Part shown: one piece after another, positions 45,577 through 55,495 of the stretch | Layout: each line of letters opens with the position of its first letter | Numbering within the stretch: position 1 is the first letter of the stretch | NCBI GenBank assembly: GCA_051656645.1 | Contig: JBOGCH010000042.1 | Location: 62,001-126,000, forward strand | Source: JBOGCH01 sp051656645 | Lineage (GTDB): Bacteria > Bacteroidota > Bacteroidia > Bacteroidales > Marinifilaceae | Length of the DNA stretch: 64,000 bases | Direction: 5' to 3' | Made by a program: the position numbers and the translations under genes | The notes under the pieces: generated by a model | Told to the model about the DNA's origin: nothing | Seen by the model: the letters and a program-made list of their open reading frames with translations, nothing else | Databases searched by the model: none

Positions 45577-48500
45577 TCACTCCAACAACTCCAACTTTAT
45601 CGCACTAGCCATCACAAACTCATTATTTGCCTTATCACTCAACTTAACTATAAAGTCTTCGCCCTCGGTCAGGTCAAAGTCGCCGATGGATACCCAGCCG
45701 GCGTCTTCATTAAGGGGTTCGAATGGAATCTTTTCATGGTCGCCATTGGCTTGAATTGTATAATTATAAAGCATGCTATCTTTTATATTCCATAAATGAA
45801 CATCATCCTTAATATTCCAAATATAGAAAGTATATCTTCCATTTTTAGGCACGGTCAGCTTCCACTGCGCATAGCTGTTGCCGGTTCCTGATCTTCGTCC
45901 TACAAAACTTTTTATGGGATCACCATAAGCGTGCGTAGATATACAATACCTCCACTCATTCATCCCGTTAAGATGTGAGACATATTTACTTGTATCGACA
46001 GTATAATAAAATTGAGCAATATGGTCGCGTAATGCTCGCCTTTCTCCTTTCGTGTGAATGGAAAATCCCTCATCCTCGCATGTTACAATATAGTCTAGCG
46101 GATTGGATTCAAATACTTTGCCGGGAACAGGCATAATCCCTTCAGTAGTATCGGTCGTTGTTATTACAATATCTCGAATATTGAATTCATATTTACCCGG
46201 AAAATTATTGGTTAAACCACAAACTATCTGCCCTTTATATGGCACCCTTTTATCTATATTTAGTAATCCGCCATCTATATACGCAATCTCAACCTCGCTT
46301 CGAGCAGGTACAATATAATGTTTGTTGCCATTGCTACTATTCATGGATACGATAGCGTCAATATCACTTCTATTCGCTATTGGTACAGAAACGCGGAGTT
46401 CCTCCCTTTCCTGTCCGACAACACGAGCCACTTTAGCCGGCAATACAAGCAATGTAGGCAACTCCTTACTACGATACCAATAATCATAATACGCGGAAAT
46501 ATCCAAACCTTCTTTTTCCTTCAACAGCGTTATGAAATACGCAAAGTCTACCGTACTAAATTGCATTTCTCGGGTCAGTGCTCTTACACAACGATCAAAA
46601 CGTTCGTTCCCAATTTGAGCAACAATATATCGTCTCATCTCTCCCGCTTTGACATAAAGTAAAGCATTTACATCAAAAGGAATTGGTCTTTCTTCTACCA
46701 TTTCTTGAAAACTATACGTTTGCAAATAGCGCAAAGCTTCTTCTCGCCGTGAATTGCATCCATGCCAGCTCTCCCAGGGATTATCAGGCTTACTCCATAA
46801 TTTAACTACTTCACTGATAATGGGGTTATCATTATCGGTAATCGTTCCTCGATATCCTGAAAAAAGAAACTCTAGTCCATAAAAACCCATTCTGCTATAA
46901 GTAAAAAATCGAAATACATTCATTTGCGTTTCTGCCATTGTTCCCGGATCTCTTTGCAGAGCCACCAATTGTTCTCGTCCAGATTTTATGAAGTGTGGAA
47001 AATCGAGGCTTATATTTCGTCCTTTCTCCTGATAACAAATCACTTCCGGCCAAACAAATTCGCCATTAGCACCCCCATAGCGGCTAGATGTAAAAATAGT
47101 AAATGGAATTTCCACCAACGTTAGCCGGTTATACAGATAGGATAAGCCATAATCCCTCTCAGCCATGTTACGCACCTTGCGGATAGCATGTGGAAGCGTA
47201 TCCGTCATAGCGCTGAGTTGATATTTAAAAAAGTCATGTCCTTTACCTTTGTAATAATAAATGCCATATAAACAGGAGTCTACTTGACACTCCAACTGCT
47301 TATATTTGCCCATTATAAGCGTAACCATGGGCAACGGATGCTCTGTGCGGAATATCACCGAACTATCTGTTTGCGTTTTTGCACCTTGTGTTACAGTTAC
47401 CAACGGAGAGTTAATCACTTCTATTGTAAATTGACCATAATGTCTCTTTACGCCATACCCCATAGGCGGATTAACCGGCGCCGTTGCCAGTGGATACCAT
47501 AAATGCTCATTGGTCAGATACACATAATCCTTACGTAAAATATGCCCTACGTTATCTCCTGACTTTCTTCTCGTCAGGACATCGCCCATAGAAAAATCGT
47601 TATTACAATATCCCATCATTCCATATTTGCCAAGATGCTCCGTCGTTATATCACAAAAAGAGATTCCATCGTCTATCGTACCGGAGTAATTCAACTCCAA
47701 GAAAAGCGTATCCCCTTGCTCAACTCTATGATTCACATAAACCACTTGCTCATTTCTTGTGTACCTCACGGCCAGATTCCCAATCTTAATATCCGTAATC
47801 TGCAATTCCGGATTAAGATATAATTTAATACAATCCAGCGCAGTCGCATTTGCATTACATAATTCTAAACGGCTTGCAATGGAAATCTGATTATCCCGAT
47901 GTTGCACCTTTAAATCCGTACTCAAAACACTTACCTCAGAATAACTCCTATGTTCAATATAGCTTTCCACATAGCGAGCTCTTCTTTCCACCACGTCCTC
48001 TATCAAGCGCTTATCTACAATAAAAATCATCACGGCAAATAGCGTAAGTAATCCACCCATCGCAAAGTACATTCCATAATTTCGTCTTTGCGCTAAACGT
48101 GGATACACAAACATAACAAAGAGATAAAGTGCCATCCCCAATAACAAATACACCAAACGCTCCAATAAAAATAGTCCTGTGAAATTCATTCCTGTGATTC
48201 CCGAATAGTTAAGGGAAAAATACATCCCTGTTGGATTCCATATTGGAAAGCCCGAATACCCTGCCCAAAAAATACTTAGAAACAGATACGTTGCGCATAA
48301 AAGCATAGCCGCAAGCTTACTTCGCATTAACACGCGCAACAAGAGCATCATTCCCGATATAAAAAGCAGATAAGGAATTGTAAGCGTAATAAAATAAAAG
48401 ATAAAAGGAAACAGGGTTACACAATACGGCGTGAAGCAAGTAACAGCAAGGATTCCAAACAGCAACAGCCCGCCATTAATACACAATAGCACTTGTAAAT

Positions 48501-48864
48501 TTCCCCACATCTTCCCCAACACATACACCTCGTTGTCAAAAGGTCTGGCCATGATTGGCCATAAACTATCTATTCGTTTATCCCTCTGCACATAATCGCT
48601 CGTGACAAGCAACGTAAAAACAGTTAGCAGAAACATTGTATAGGACATTATGGTAAAAACAAGATCCGAAGATATCGCGTTATTCAAGAATGTAAAATTA
48701 CTCCCATTAATAATACTTGTGTACCTATAAATAATGGTATACGCTATAGGTAATACTCCCAGTAAAATAAGGAAACGGAATAACAGACTTCGCACTATAA
48801 GCCTCATTTCACATTGAGCAATTGCATTGAAGAGTTTATAATTCATTGATTCGTATTTAAACAT
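45577..48864 (-). CDS. ABC-2-type permease fused to an inactive M1-like peptidase domain and a golvesin-like C-terminus
   Basis: 1095 residues (a second ATG at 48846 is possible). The first about 290 residues hold six to eight membrane segments with ABC-2 permease character (S-D-Y-V-Q-R-D-K-R-I-D-S-L-W-P-I-M-A-R-P). Then about 290-830 resembles an M1 aminopeptidase: a beta-rich part, a GAMEN-like G-G-A-N-G-E-F-V-W-P-E stretch, but no HExxH anywhere downstream, so zinc catalysis looks lost. The last about 150 residues (Y-A-Q-W-K-L-T-V-P, W-V-S-I-G-D-F-D-L, A-S-A-I-K-L) look like a golvesin-type carbohydrate-binding domain. No ABC ATPase gene is adjacent. The role is unknown. Confidence 0.65.
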   Translation of the reverse strand: MFKYESMNYKLFNAIAQCEMRLIVRSLLFRFLILLGVLPIAYTIIYRYTSIINGSNFTFLNNAISSDLVFTIMSYTMFLLTVFTLLVTSDYVQRDKRIDSLWPIMARPFDNEVYVLGKMWGNLQVLLCINGGLLLFGILAVTCFTPYCVTLFPFIFYFITLTIPYLLFISGMMLLLRVLMRSKLAAMLLCATYLFLSIFWAGYSGFPIWNPTGMYFSLNYSGITGMNFTGLFLLERLVYLLLGMALYLFVMFVYPRLAQRRNYGMYFAMGGLLTLFAVMIFIVDKRLIEDVVERRARYVESYIEHRSYSEVSVLSTDLKVQHRDNQISIASRLELCNANATALDCIKLYLNPELQITDIKIGNLAVRYTRNEQVVYVNHRVEQGDTLFLELNYSGTIDDGISFCDITTEHLGKYGMMGYCNNDFSMGDVLTRRKSGDNVGHILRKDYVYLTNEHLWYPLATAPVNPPMGYGVKRHYGQFTIEVINSPLVTVTQGAKTQTDSSVIFRTEHPLPMVTLIMGKYKQLECQVDSCLYGIYYYKGKGHDFFKYQLSAMTDTLPHAIRKVRNMAERDYGLSYLYNRLTLVEIPFTIFTSSRYGGANGEFVWPEVICYQEKGRNISLDFPHFIKSGREQLVALQRDPGTMAETQMNVFRFFTYSRMGFYGLEFLFSGYRGTITDNDNPIISEVVKLWSKPDNPWESWHGCNSRREEALRYLQTYSFQEMVEERPIPFDVNALLYVKAGEMRRYIVAQIGNERFDRCVRALTREMQFSTVDFAYFITLLKEKEGLDISAYYDYWYRSKELPTLLVLPAKVARVVGQEREELRVSVPIANRSDIDAIVSMNSSNGNKHYIVPARSEVEIAYIDGGLLNIDKRVPYKGQIVCGLTNNFPGKYEFNIRDIVITTTDTTEGIMPVPGKVFESNPLDYIVTCEDEGFSIHTKGERRALRDHIAQFYYTVDTSKYVSHLNGMNEWRYCISTHAYGDPIKSFVGRRSGTGNSYAQWKLTVPKNGRYTFYIWNIKDDVHLWNIKDSMLYNYTIQANGDHEKIPFEPLNEDAGWVSIGDFDLTEGEDFIVKLSDKANNEFVMASAIKLELLE

Positions 48865-49563
48865 ATTACAAATAAAGTATTTTATTTACACTTATTTGTT
48901 TTATTATTCAATTATTTAAATATGTATTTCACAATTTTCTTCTAACTCTATAATCTTAATTCACACGTCCCGCATCAAACTACCCCAAAACACATTGCAC
49001 ACTCATAACCAACACCGAATCGGATAAACAACAACCTCATTTCTCCCCCATTAAACAATATACCTGCAAACAGACACAAGGAACTATCCATTCATCAAAA
49101 TAGTCAAAATCCTTGCTCACTAAATACAATACACTACTACAATACGCCATCTACACTCATTACACGCTTCCCTGTCAATAGTCGCTTTGTAGCCTGTCTA
49201 TATCCTCTCCGTATTCTCTCCGTGTTTCCTCCGTCTTTTGTCCGATGCTATAAGAGACGGAGGAAACACGGACATAATACGGAGAAAACACGGAGAGGAT
49301 GTAACGAGGAGTACAAGAGGGAATTTTGAAGACTAGAAGATTTCGACGCCAAAGACAATTTGTCTATAGACATTAAATAGCACTTAATGATTTGCGCAAT
49401 ATGTAACAAAACCTCACAAAAGTACATCTTGAGAAGATGGGCACACTCTCACCTTTTATAACTACGTCGTTTTCGCATCCTACTTGTACTAACTACTTTG
49501 TGTCAAATAAAACCATGACAAACATTGTAACGTTATAACATTATCATTATTAAACATTTCCGT
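48865..49563. other. 700-bp intergenic region before the helicase operon
   Basis: Divergent gap. Holds the long hairpin at 49201-49300. A TACTTTG at 49494-49500 resembles a -7 box with one base missing, and I do not call it. No reading frame recognised. Confidence 0.55.
49201..49300. repeat. Long imperfect hairpin with GA-rich and CT-rich arms
   Basis: Inner stem: 17 bp perfect (49220-49236 with 49255-49271, CCGTGTTTCCTCCGTCT). Outer stem: ATCCTCTCCGT at 49202-49212 with 49290-49300. The right arm carries an 18-nt bulge containing a further CGGAGA unit. Ends in ATCCTC...GAGGAT like the element at 16531. It lies about 264 bp upstream of the helicase operon. Confidence 0.75.
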
Positions 49564-50796
49564 ATGAAAATAGGATTTTTGGATAACACACAACAAGAGT
49601 ATGATATTATAATGGAACTACTGGATACATTCGAGAATTCCCATGTAAGAGATCAACTAGGTTTGCGTAGTATAATAGATTATATAGGCAGTATATTTTT
49701 TCCCGGATTAACTTATGCGCAGAAACATGCCAAATATTTTATTATCGTTCCAGAGTTATTCCGTATTGCACGCAAACACCATATAACAAGTACTATGGGT
49801 GTAATTGATGCAATTAAGAAGATGGAAACAGAGTTAGTCACTACACTTATACAAAATAGTCCTAAAGGAACAAAAGGAATTATTGGACGGAATGCCTTAA
49901 AACAGGGACGTAACTTAAAACGCACACCTGCTACTATTTATTGGAATGTTTTAAAAGAATTTGAAATTTTGCGCATTAGGAAAATAACATTCGCTATGGC
50001 TGCAAGCTTAGCCACGCGCACGGATTCTACTCATTTGATGACTGACAGTCCTGAACGTATTATTGATCATGCATATGATGCTACTGATATTGCTGAGGAT
50101 AATTTCGTCTTATTTTCTCCTTTTAGAATTGAATATGACTTGCTTAAAGAAGCATCAATAATCTTGACTCAAAAAGAAGCTGAATATTTAAAAGAACATA
50201 TTCTTTCATCAAGATATCTTGATAATACATTATTTAAATATTTGTTTCAAACAGTACTACAACAAAAAGCAATTCCATTTGATAGCTTTGAAGAGATTAA
50301 TACATTGGGAATGACAGCAAATATGGAAAAAATGGTTATTTCAGCTCAACATTTTAGCAAAATTATTTCTGCAATGACATCCTATTATAATTCCTTCCTC
50401 ATTGAGGAAATCGATACTGAAACTCTTAGAGATAAGGATGCATTTACTAAAATAACCTCCTCATTATTGTCATGGCAACAATACAAGCAGATGAACACAA
50501 TTAATTTAAATGAGATATATTCTCATTTAAATATTTCTATTCTCAATTCGACCTATGTCTTTATTCGCCAATTCTTAGAAGCCGATAAACAGCAGAATAA
50601 CTTACAAATCCGCGAGTTGTTGAACAAAAGAGAGTGGCTCGTAAAAGGTCCTAAGGCACAACTCTCAAACAACAAGAAAGATTCGAAGAGTTTACAACTT
50701 ATTAGCGGCTGGGAACCAGAGTATAGATTTAGTGTTGCGATGAATATAATAAATGAAATAATAAGCGGACTTAACTTAATGCAGAACCATGTTTGA
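49564..50796 (+). CDS. DUF6361-like protein, first gene of a putative defence operon
   Basis: 410 residues, soluble, no signal peptide. The N-terminus M-K-I-G-F-L-D, then G-L-R-S-I-I-D-Y-I-G-S-I-F-F-P-G (33-48) and A-K-Y-F-I-I-V-P (56-63), and the C-terminal R-E-W-L-V-K-G-P...W-E-P-E-Y-R-F-S-V-A-M-N-I-I-N-E-I look like DUF6361, a family of unknown function. No catalytic motif is visible. Its stop overlaps the PLD gene start by 8 bp, so the two are translationally coupled. A role in sensing or in assembly with the PLD and helicase is inferred only from context. Confidence 0.6.
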   Translation: MKIGFLDNTQQEYDIIMELLDTFENSHVRDQLGLRSIIDYIGSIFFPGLTYAQKHAKYFIIVPELFRIARKHHITSTMGVIDAIKKMETELVTTLIQNSPKGTKGIIGRNALKQGRNLKRTPATIYWNVLKEFEILRIRKITFAMAASLATRTDSTHLMTDSPERIIDHAYDATDIAEDNFVLFSPFRIEYDLLKEASIILTQKEAEYLKEHILSSRYLDNTLFKYLFQTVLQQKAIPFDSFEEINTLGMTANMEKMVISAQHFSKIISAMTSYYNSFLIEEIDTETLRDKDAFTKITSSLLSWQQYKQMNTINLNEIYSHLNISILNSTYVFIRQFLEADKQQNNLQIRELLNKREWLVKGPKAQLSNNKKDSKSLQLISGWEPEYRFSVAMNIINEIISGLNLMQNHV

Positions 50797-52528
50797 TGTA
50801 GTAAATGACCGAATAAACTTGAGTAATTGGTTGAAAATTGGAAACAAAGAGGAACTTGTATTTGCTTTTTGTACAACTTTCTCATTGGACTTAAAACTTC
50901 TTAGCAGCCTATTAATGACGATGGGAATGGGAGAAGAGCTAGATTCATATATGACCGAGTCAGATATGTTTTTATTATCGGCATTTGAGAAGGCTAAAGA
51001 TAAGGTGATTGTATTTTACAATGAAGGGAGCATAAAGGTTCCCGACCAAAAGCGCAAGCTATACTCCTTATTAGATGAAGTTGCCTACGGCATTAAAATA
51101 AAAGGAAGAGCCTATTTTCATCCTAAGGTGTGGATTGTTTGGACACAACGGCTTGATAAACATATAATAAAGATTTGTATCGGTACGAGAAATCTGACCA
51201 AAAGTCAAAATATGGAGATGGCATTTACTCTCAGCGGAAGCAAAGGGAAAAATATAAACGATTCAAATTTACCATTAAGTCAGCTCATACACTTTTGTAG
51301 AGAAAATAGTTCATTGCCAAACGATGCGAAGAAGCATGATAAATTAAGAGAGTTAGAAGATTTAATAATGTATATTGATTGGGAAAATACTAATTCTGAT
51401 TTTGAAGATTTTGAATTTCGTAATTTTGGAATAAATAAGAAAGACAATATAGAAGATCATTTCATTAATAATGCGAACGAATTGTTTGTCATAACACCTT
51501 TTTATACGCCTTCGTTTGTACAAGCAATAACAAAAGACATTTCTAAGACTGTTATTATTACAAGACAACATGCCATTACCCCTGTATTACTAAAGGCTTT
51601 CCAAGAAGTATATACGATGAAAGATATACCCATTGGTAATAATGAGTTTTATGATGTACACGCTAAATTGTACTATTACAAGGCTACAGATGTCCCTTAT
51701 TTGGCCCTTGGTTCGTGTAATTTTACACAGAATGCCTTTACTGTAAATATCGAATTCATGATAATACTAAAATTTAGTGATCGGGATATGGATATTGAAA
51801 AATTTAAGACGTTATTCATATATCCCTCAAAGGATGGATTTACTCCATGTCTTTTTCAACAATTTGCTAATGGAGCAGAAATAGACCTTGAGATTGATGA
51901 AACCAACGATTATGGTATAGATAAACGTGTCATTGACGCTATCGTAAAAGCGACAGTTATACCAGAAGGAAATATGTATCGGATTGAAATTTCCGTCAAT
52001 AAGTTACCTGACGGCGATTATCAGATTGCACCATTACAGAGAAGTGATAAAAAGACCCAACTTATTTCGCCAGTGACAATTATAAATGGAATATCAATGC
52101 GTGATATTTCTCAATTCTATACACTGACAAGCAATTCGCTTAGTACCTGTATGCGCATCCAAACGGAGGGTATTCCCCATATGAGGAATGGTACGATTGT
52201 AAATACATTGATTAGGACCGAGGAAGATTTGTTTAATTATTTAACAACATTACTATCTTCAAACTACTTAAAGACATTCTTAACCGAGAATATAGCTAAA
52301 GGCCCTAGGACTCCAGGGCAAAGCTCCGTGTGGAAAAAAACATCCACCCACACTGATAAATATTACATATACGAAGATTTACTTATCGCTGCCTCAAGAA
52401 AACCTGGTAAAATAGAAGAGATTAACTATTTACTTAATTCTCTAAATGGAGAAACCTTTATACCTAAACCACTAAGAGAAATGGTTGAAATGTTCCTATC
52501 TATAGTCAAAAAACAGTCGAAAAGATGA
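50789..52528 (+). CDS. Phospholipase-D-superfamily nuclease-like protein
   Basis: 579 residues. Two half-sites typical of PLD-type nucleases are intact: H111-x-K113 followed by G132-T-R-N135 and E143, and H291-x-K293 followed by G308-S-C-N311 and E322. The Asp of the classic HKD motif is missing in both, as in many nuclease members. Two HxK half-sites within one chain would form one active site, which cuts phosphodiester bonds without metal. The C-terminal 200 residues are of unknown fold. It overlaps both neighbours (8 bp and a 4-bp ATGA), a tight operon with the helicase. Confidence 0.8.
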   Translation: MFDVVNDRINLSNWLKIGNKEELVFAFCTTFSLDLKLLSSLLMTMGMGEELDSYMTESDMFLLSAFEKAKDKVIVFYNEGSIKVPDQKRKLYSLLDEVAYGIKIKGRAYFHPKVWIVWTQRLDKHIIKICIGTRNLTKSQNMEMAFTLSGSKGKNINDSNLPLSQLIHFCRENSSLPNDAKKHDKLRELEDLIMYIDWENTNSDFEDFEFRNFGINKKDNIEDHFINNANELFVITPFYTPSFVQAITKDISKTVIITRQHAITPVLLKAFQEVYTMKDIPIGNNEFYDVHAKLYYYKATDVPYLALGSCNFTQNAFTVNIEFMIILKFSDRDMDIEKFKTLFIYPSKDGFTPCLFQQFANGAEIDLEIDETNDYGIDKRVIDAIVKATVIPEGNMYRIEISVNKLPDGDYQIAPLQRSDKKTQLISPVTIINGISMRDISQFYTLTSNSLSTCMRIQTEGIPHMRNGTIVNTLIRTEEDLFNYLTTLLSSNYLKTFLTENIAKGPRTPGQSSVWKKTSTHTDKYYIYEDLLIAASRKPGKIEEINYLLNSLNGETFIPKPLREMVEMFLSIVKKQSKR

Positions 52529-55467
52529 AAATTACTGATTTCCAAATAGCAACAACAAAACGGATTGTAGATTTATTTACACGTCTGGGACAAAAGAGAG
52601 TATTATTGGCCGACGAAGTTGGACTAGGAAAAACTATCGTAGCAAGACATGTAATTGATGCATTATCAGAATGGTACAACAAACAATTGTCAAAAAAGAA
52701 CTTTAATGTTGTTTATATCTGCTCTAATATCAACATTGCTAATCAGAACGTTGAAAAACTGACAGATTTACCTCCCATGGATGTTAGCGACAGTAGACTA
52801 TCCATGTTGCACCTTAAGCTATTTAATTCTGATTACGAGTCAGCAACAAAGTGTAAAACTACACTTATTCCACTAACTCCCGAGACATCATTTGTTAGCA
52901 GTGGTGCAGGCACACTTAATGAACGTGCCCTTATGTTTGTTTTTCTAAGAAAGTTGGATAAGTTTAAACATGTGTCGGGCAAACTTAGCAATCTACTACG
53001 CTATAAGGTTACGAAACTTACCTCTTGGAGAAAGGCGATTGCAAATTATGAACACAAAATTATTGAAACCAACAGGAAATCGGACAAAAAATATATTAAT
53101 CTAATTGTTGATGAATTGCAAAAATTATTGACAAACGAACTATCTGAACAAATTCTTTATTTGTGTCAAAAAGAAAATATCACACACAACAAAGAGATAA
53201 CAAACTGCATCAGAGAATTGAGAGAGCTATTTGCACGTGTTAGTGTTAACCTACTAAATGCAGATTTGGTAATAATGGATGAGTTTCAGCGTTTCGTTAC
53301 ATTAATAAAAGCAGAACAAAGCGAACAAAGTATTTTAGTTTCAAGTTTCTTTCAAAATCCCGATTTAAAGATACTATTAATGTCAGCAACTCCTTATAAA
53401 TCCTATGCAACATTGCAAGAGTTGGATACGGCTGAGATGGCCGATCCATATACGGATTTTATGAGTATTATGAATTTTTTACTGCCAACAGAGAAGTATC
53501 GCGAATTCGTTAATGTATGGAGCAAATATACTGACGAGCTTTTACTATCTCGTAGTAGTGGAAAAGTTAATCAAGAATTAAAAGCACAAGCTGAAGATAT
53601 TCTTTACTCCGCTATTTGCAGAACAGAAAGACCAAATTACGGCGTTGTAAACGATGAGAATGTTAAAAGTATTACAATTACAGAATCAGACATCAACGCT
53701 TACATAAATATTGAGAAATTCATTGTTACATTAAAAAAAATCACTGCCAAAGACATAAGGAACATACCAGTGGAGTATGTTAAATCTGCTCCTTATCTGC
53801 TAACTTTTATGGATAATTATCTACCTAAAATACAAATACATAACAGTTTACAAGAATATAATGCACGAAGTAAAGTTAGAAAACTTAGACTGGATAATTT
53901 GGCATTAAGGACTAGCGATGTGAGCAGTTATAAACGAATAGCTCCTAATAATGCCCGATTAGATGCTTTTACAAAGGATTTATTTGGCACAGATAGTCAA
54001 GATATAAGCGTAAGCCAGTTATTATGGATTCCTGCATCAAATCCCTATTATGAAACACAGGGAATATTTAGTAAACATTCCTATTTCTCAAAGTATATTA
54101 TATTTTCCAATTGGGCACTTGTTCCAAGATTGTTATCTATCTATCTTTCATATGAGACAGAAAGACAGACTATAGGTAAGATTCTGCATACTGAAGGATA
54201 CGAGGATATGGGATACTTTAAGAACGACGATGAGAGGCGCTTTGGCGGAGCTAAATTGTCAACCGACGCAGCTAACCTACTGAGTTTTGCATCTACATAT
54301 CTTGCCAAGGTTTATAATCCACATGAATATTATGGACAGAAAGAAGCTATTATAAGAGCAATCATAAAAAAAGATATAAGTGCTTTTTTAAATACATTAG
54401 TGAAAAGAGGGGCAAAGTGGACAAGAAAAGGCGGCACTCCACAGCTTTTGAAGCTATTGCAGTGTATTGAAGATAAAAATAATGATATTGAGAATGTATC
54501 TATTCCTATAGATGCTCCGATAACATTAGCCAACATGGCAATAGCATCACCAGGCGTATGTCTTATGAGAATATTTAAAGATAAAACATGTGCAGAAAAT
54601 GTTGCCACTCAACTTGTCAATATGTTCAATAAACCAGAAGCTATTGGCATTATTAGTTCATTATATAACACTCGCAAAATAGAGATCTTCTATAAACAGG
54701 TAATTGACTATTGTATAAAAGGGAATCTACAATCAGTATTAGACGAGTATGCACATATGGTTGATAAAAAGGGAAAAGCATTAGCTGACGCCATGATTGA
54801 AGGTTTTATGGCAACGTCAAATTTGCAGGTGGATTCCTATGAAAGTCTTACAGAGATTAAAAAGAGTAAAATGTATATGAGAACACATTTTGCAGTTGGC
54901 TATTTTATTAATAAAATTAACGATCAGCAAGCTATACGTACTGATAAAATTAGACATGCCTTTAACTCTCCATTCCGCCCTTTTGTCTTAGCAACAACTT
55001 CCATTGGGCAAGAGGGTCTTGACTTTCATCGTTATTGTAGAAAAGTTGTACATTGGAATTTACCTTATAACCCCATAACACTTGAGCAGCGAGAAGGACG
55101 CATAAATAGATATAAGAATATTGCTATTAGAGCTAATTTAGCTATTAAATATGGAAACTTGATGGATTGGAATAAAATATTTGATGCAGCCTCGGAAGAA
55201 CTTAAAACCCAATACTCCGATATTATTCCATATTGGAGCCTGCCGCCCGAATTTAATCAAGTTAAAATTGAGCGATTTATATATATGTATCCCTATAGTA
55301 GAGATGAAATCATATACAAGCAACTATTGGATCAACTAACTATGTACAGACTCACACTTGGACAACCACGCCAAGAAGATCTTGTCAACTATCTAAAAGA
55401 ATCAGGAATAAGCAGTTCCGATGCAAAAGCCTTATTATTTAATTTATCGCCTTTCAATAGGATTTAA
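52525..55467 (+). CDS. SF2/SNF2-like helicase or translocase
   Basis: 980 residues. Q-motif-like D-F-Q near 5-7; Walker A A-D-E-V-G-L-G-K-T (29-37); Walker B M-D-E-F-Q (251-255); S-A-T-P (287-290). A long insert of about 180 residues lies between Walker A and Walker B. The second RecA half has T-T-S-I-G-Q-E-G-L-D-F (824-834) and motif VI Q-R-E-G-R-I-N-R (855-862), a complete ATPase set. It probably moves along DNA or RNA and hands substrate to the PLD nuclease. Its ATG overlaps the PLD stop (ATGA). A 38-bp perfect inverted repeat follows as terminator. Confidence 0.85.
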   Translation: MKITDFQIATTKRIVDLFTRLGQKRVLLADEVGLGKTIVARHVIDALSEWYNKQLSKKNFNVVYICSNINIANQNVEKLTDLPPMDVSDSRLSMLHLKLFNSDYESATKCKTTLIPLTPETSFVSSGAGTLNERALMFVFLRKLDKFKHVSGKLSNLLRYKVTKLTSWRKAIANYEHKIIETNRKSDKKYINLIVDELQKLLTNELSEQILYLCQKENITHNKEITNCIRELRELFARVSVNLLNADLVIMDEFQRFVTLIKAEQSEQSILVSSFFQNPDLKILLMSATPYKSYATLQELDTAEMADPYTDFMSIMNFLLPTEKYREFVNVWSKYTDELLLSRSSGKVNQELKAQAEDILYSAICRTERPNYGVVNDENVKSITITESDINAYINIEKFIVTLKKITAKDIRNIPVEYVKSAPYLLTFMDNYLPKIQIHNSLQEYNARSKVRKLRLDNLALRTSDVSSYKRIAPNNARLDAFTKDLFGTDSQDISVSQLLWIPASNPYYETQGIFSKHSYFSKYIIFSNWALVPRLLSIYLSYETERQTIGKILHTEGYEDMGYFKNDDERRFGGAKLSTDAANLLSFASTYLAKVYNPHEYYGQKEAIIRAIIKKDISAFLNTLVKRGAKWTRKGGTPQLLKLLQCIEDKNNDIENVSIPIDAPITLANMAIASPGVCLMRIFKDKTCAENVATQLVNMFNKPEAIGIISSLYNTRKIEIFYKQVIDYCIKGNLQSVLDEYAHMVDKKGKALADAMIEGFMATSNLQVDSYESLTEIKKSKMYMRTHFAVGYFINKINDQQAIRTDKIRHAFNSPFRPFVLATTSIGQEGLDFHRYCRKVVHWNLPYNPITLEQREGRINRYKNIAIRANLAIKYGNLMDWNKIFDAASEELKTQYSDIIPYWSLPPEFNQVKIERFIYMYPYSRDEIIYKQLLDQLTMYRLTLGQPRQEDLVNYLKESGISSSDAKALLFNLSPFNRI

Positions 55468-55495
55468 TACAATTACCTAAATTATATTCTTTATT

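Noticed and set aside
45577..48864. Active M1 aminopeptidase in the permease fusion
   Set aside because: I searched the chain for HExxH after the GAMEN-like stretch and found none.
49564..55467. Classifying the helicase-PLD operon as DISARM or BREX
   Set aside because: The helicase and PLD fit loosely, but no DUF1998 (DrmB), methyltransferase, PglZ or BrxL gene is present, and the DUF6361-like gene is not part of either.
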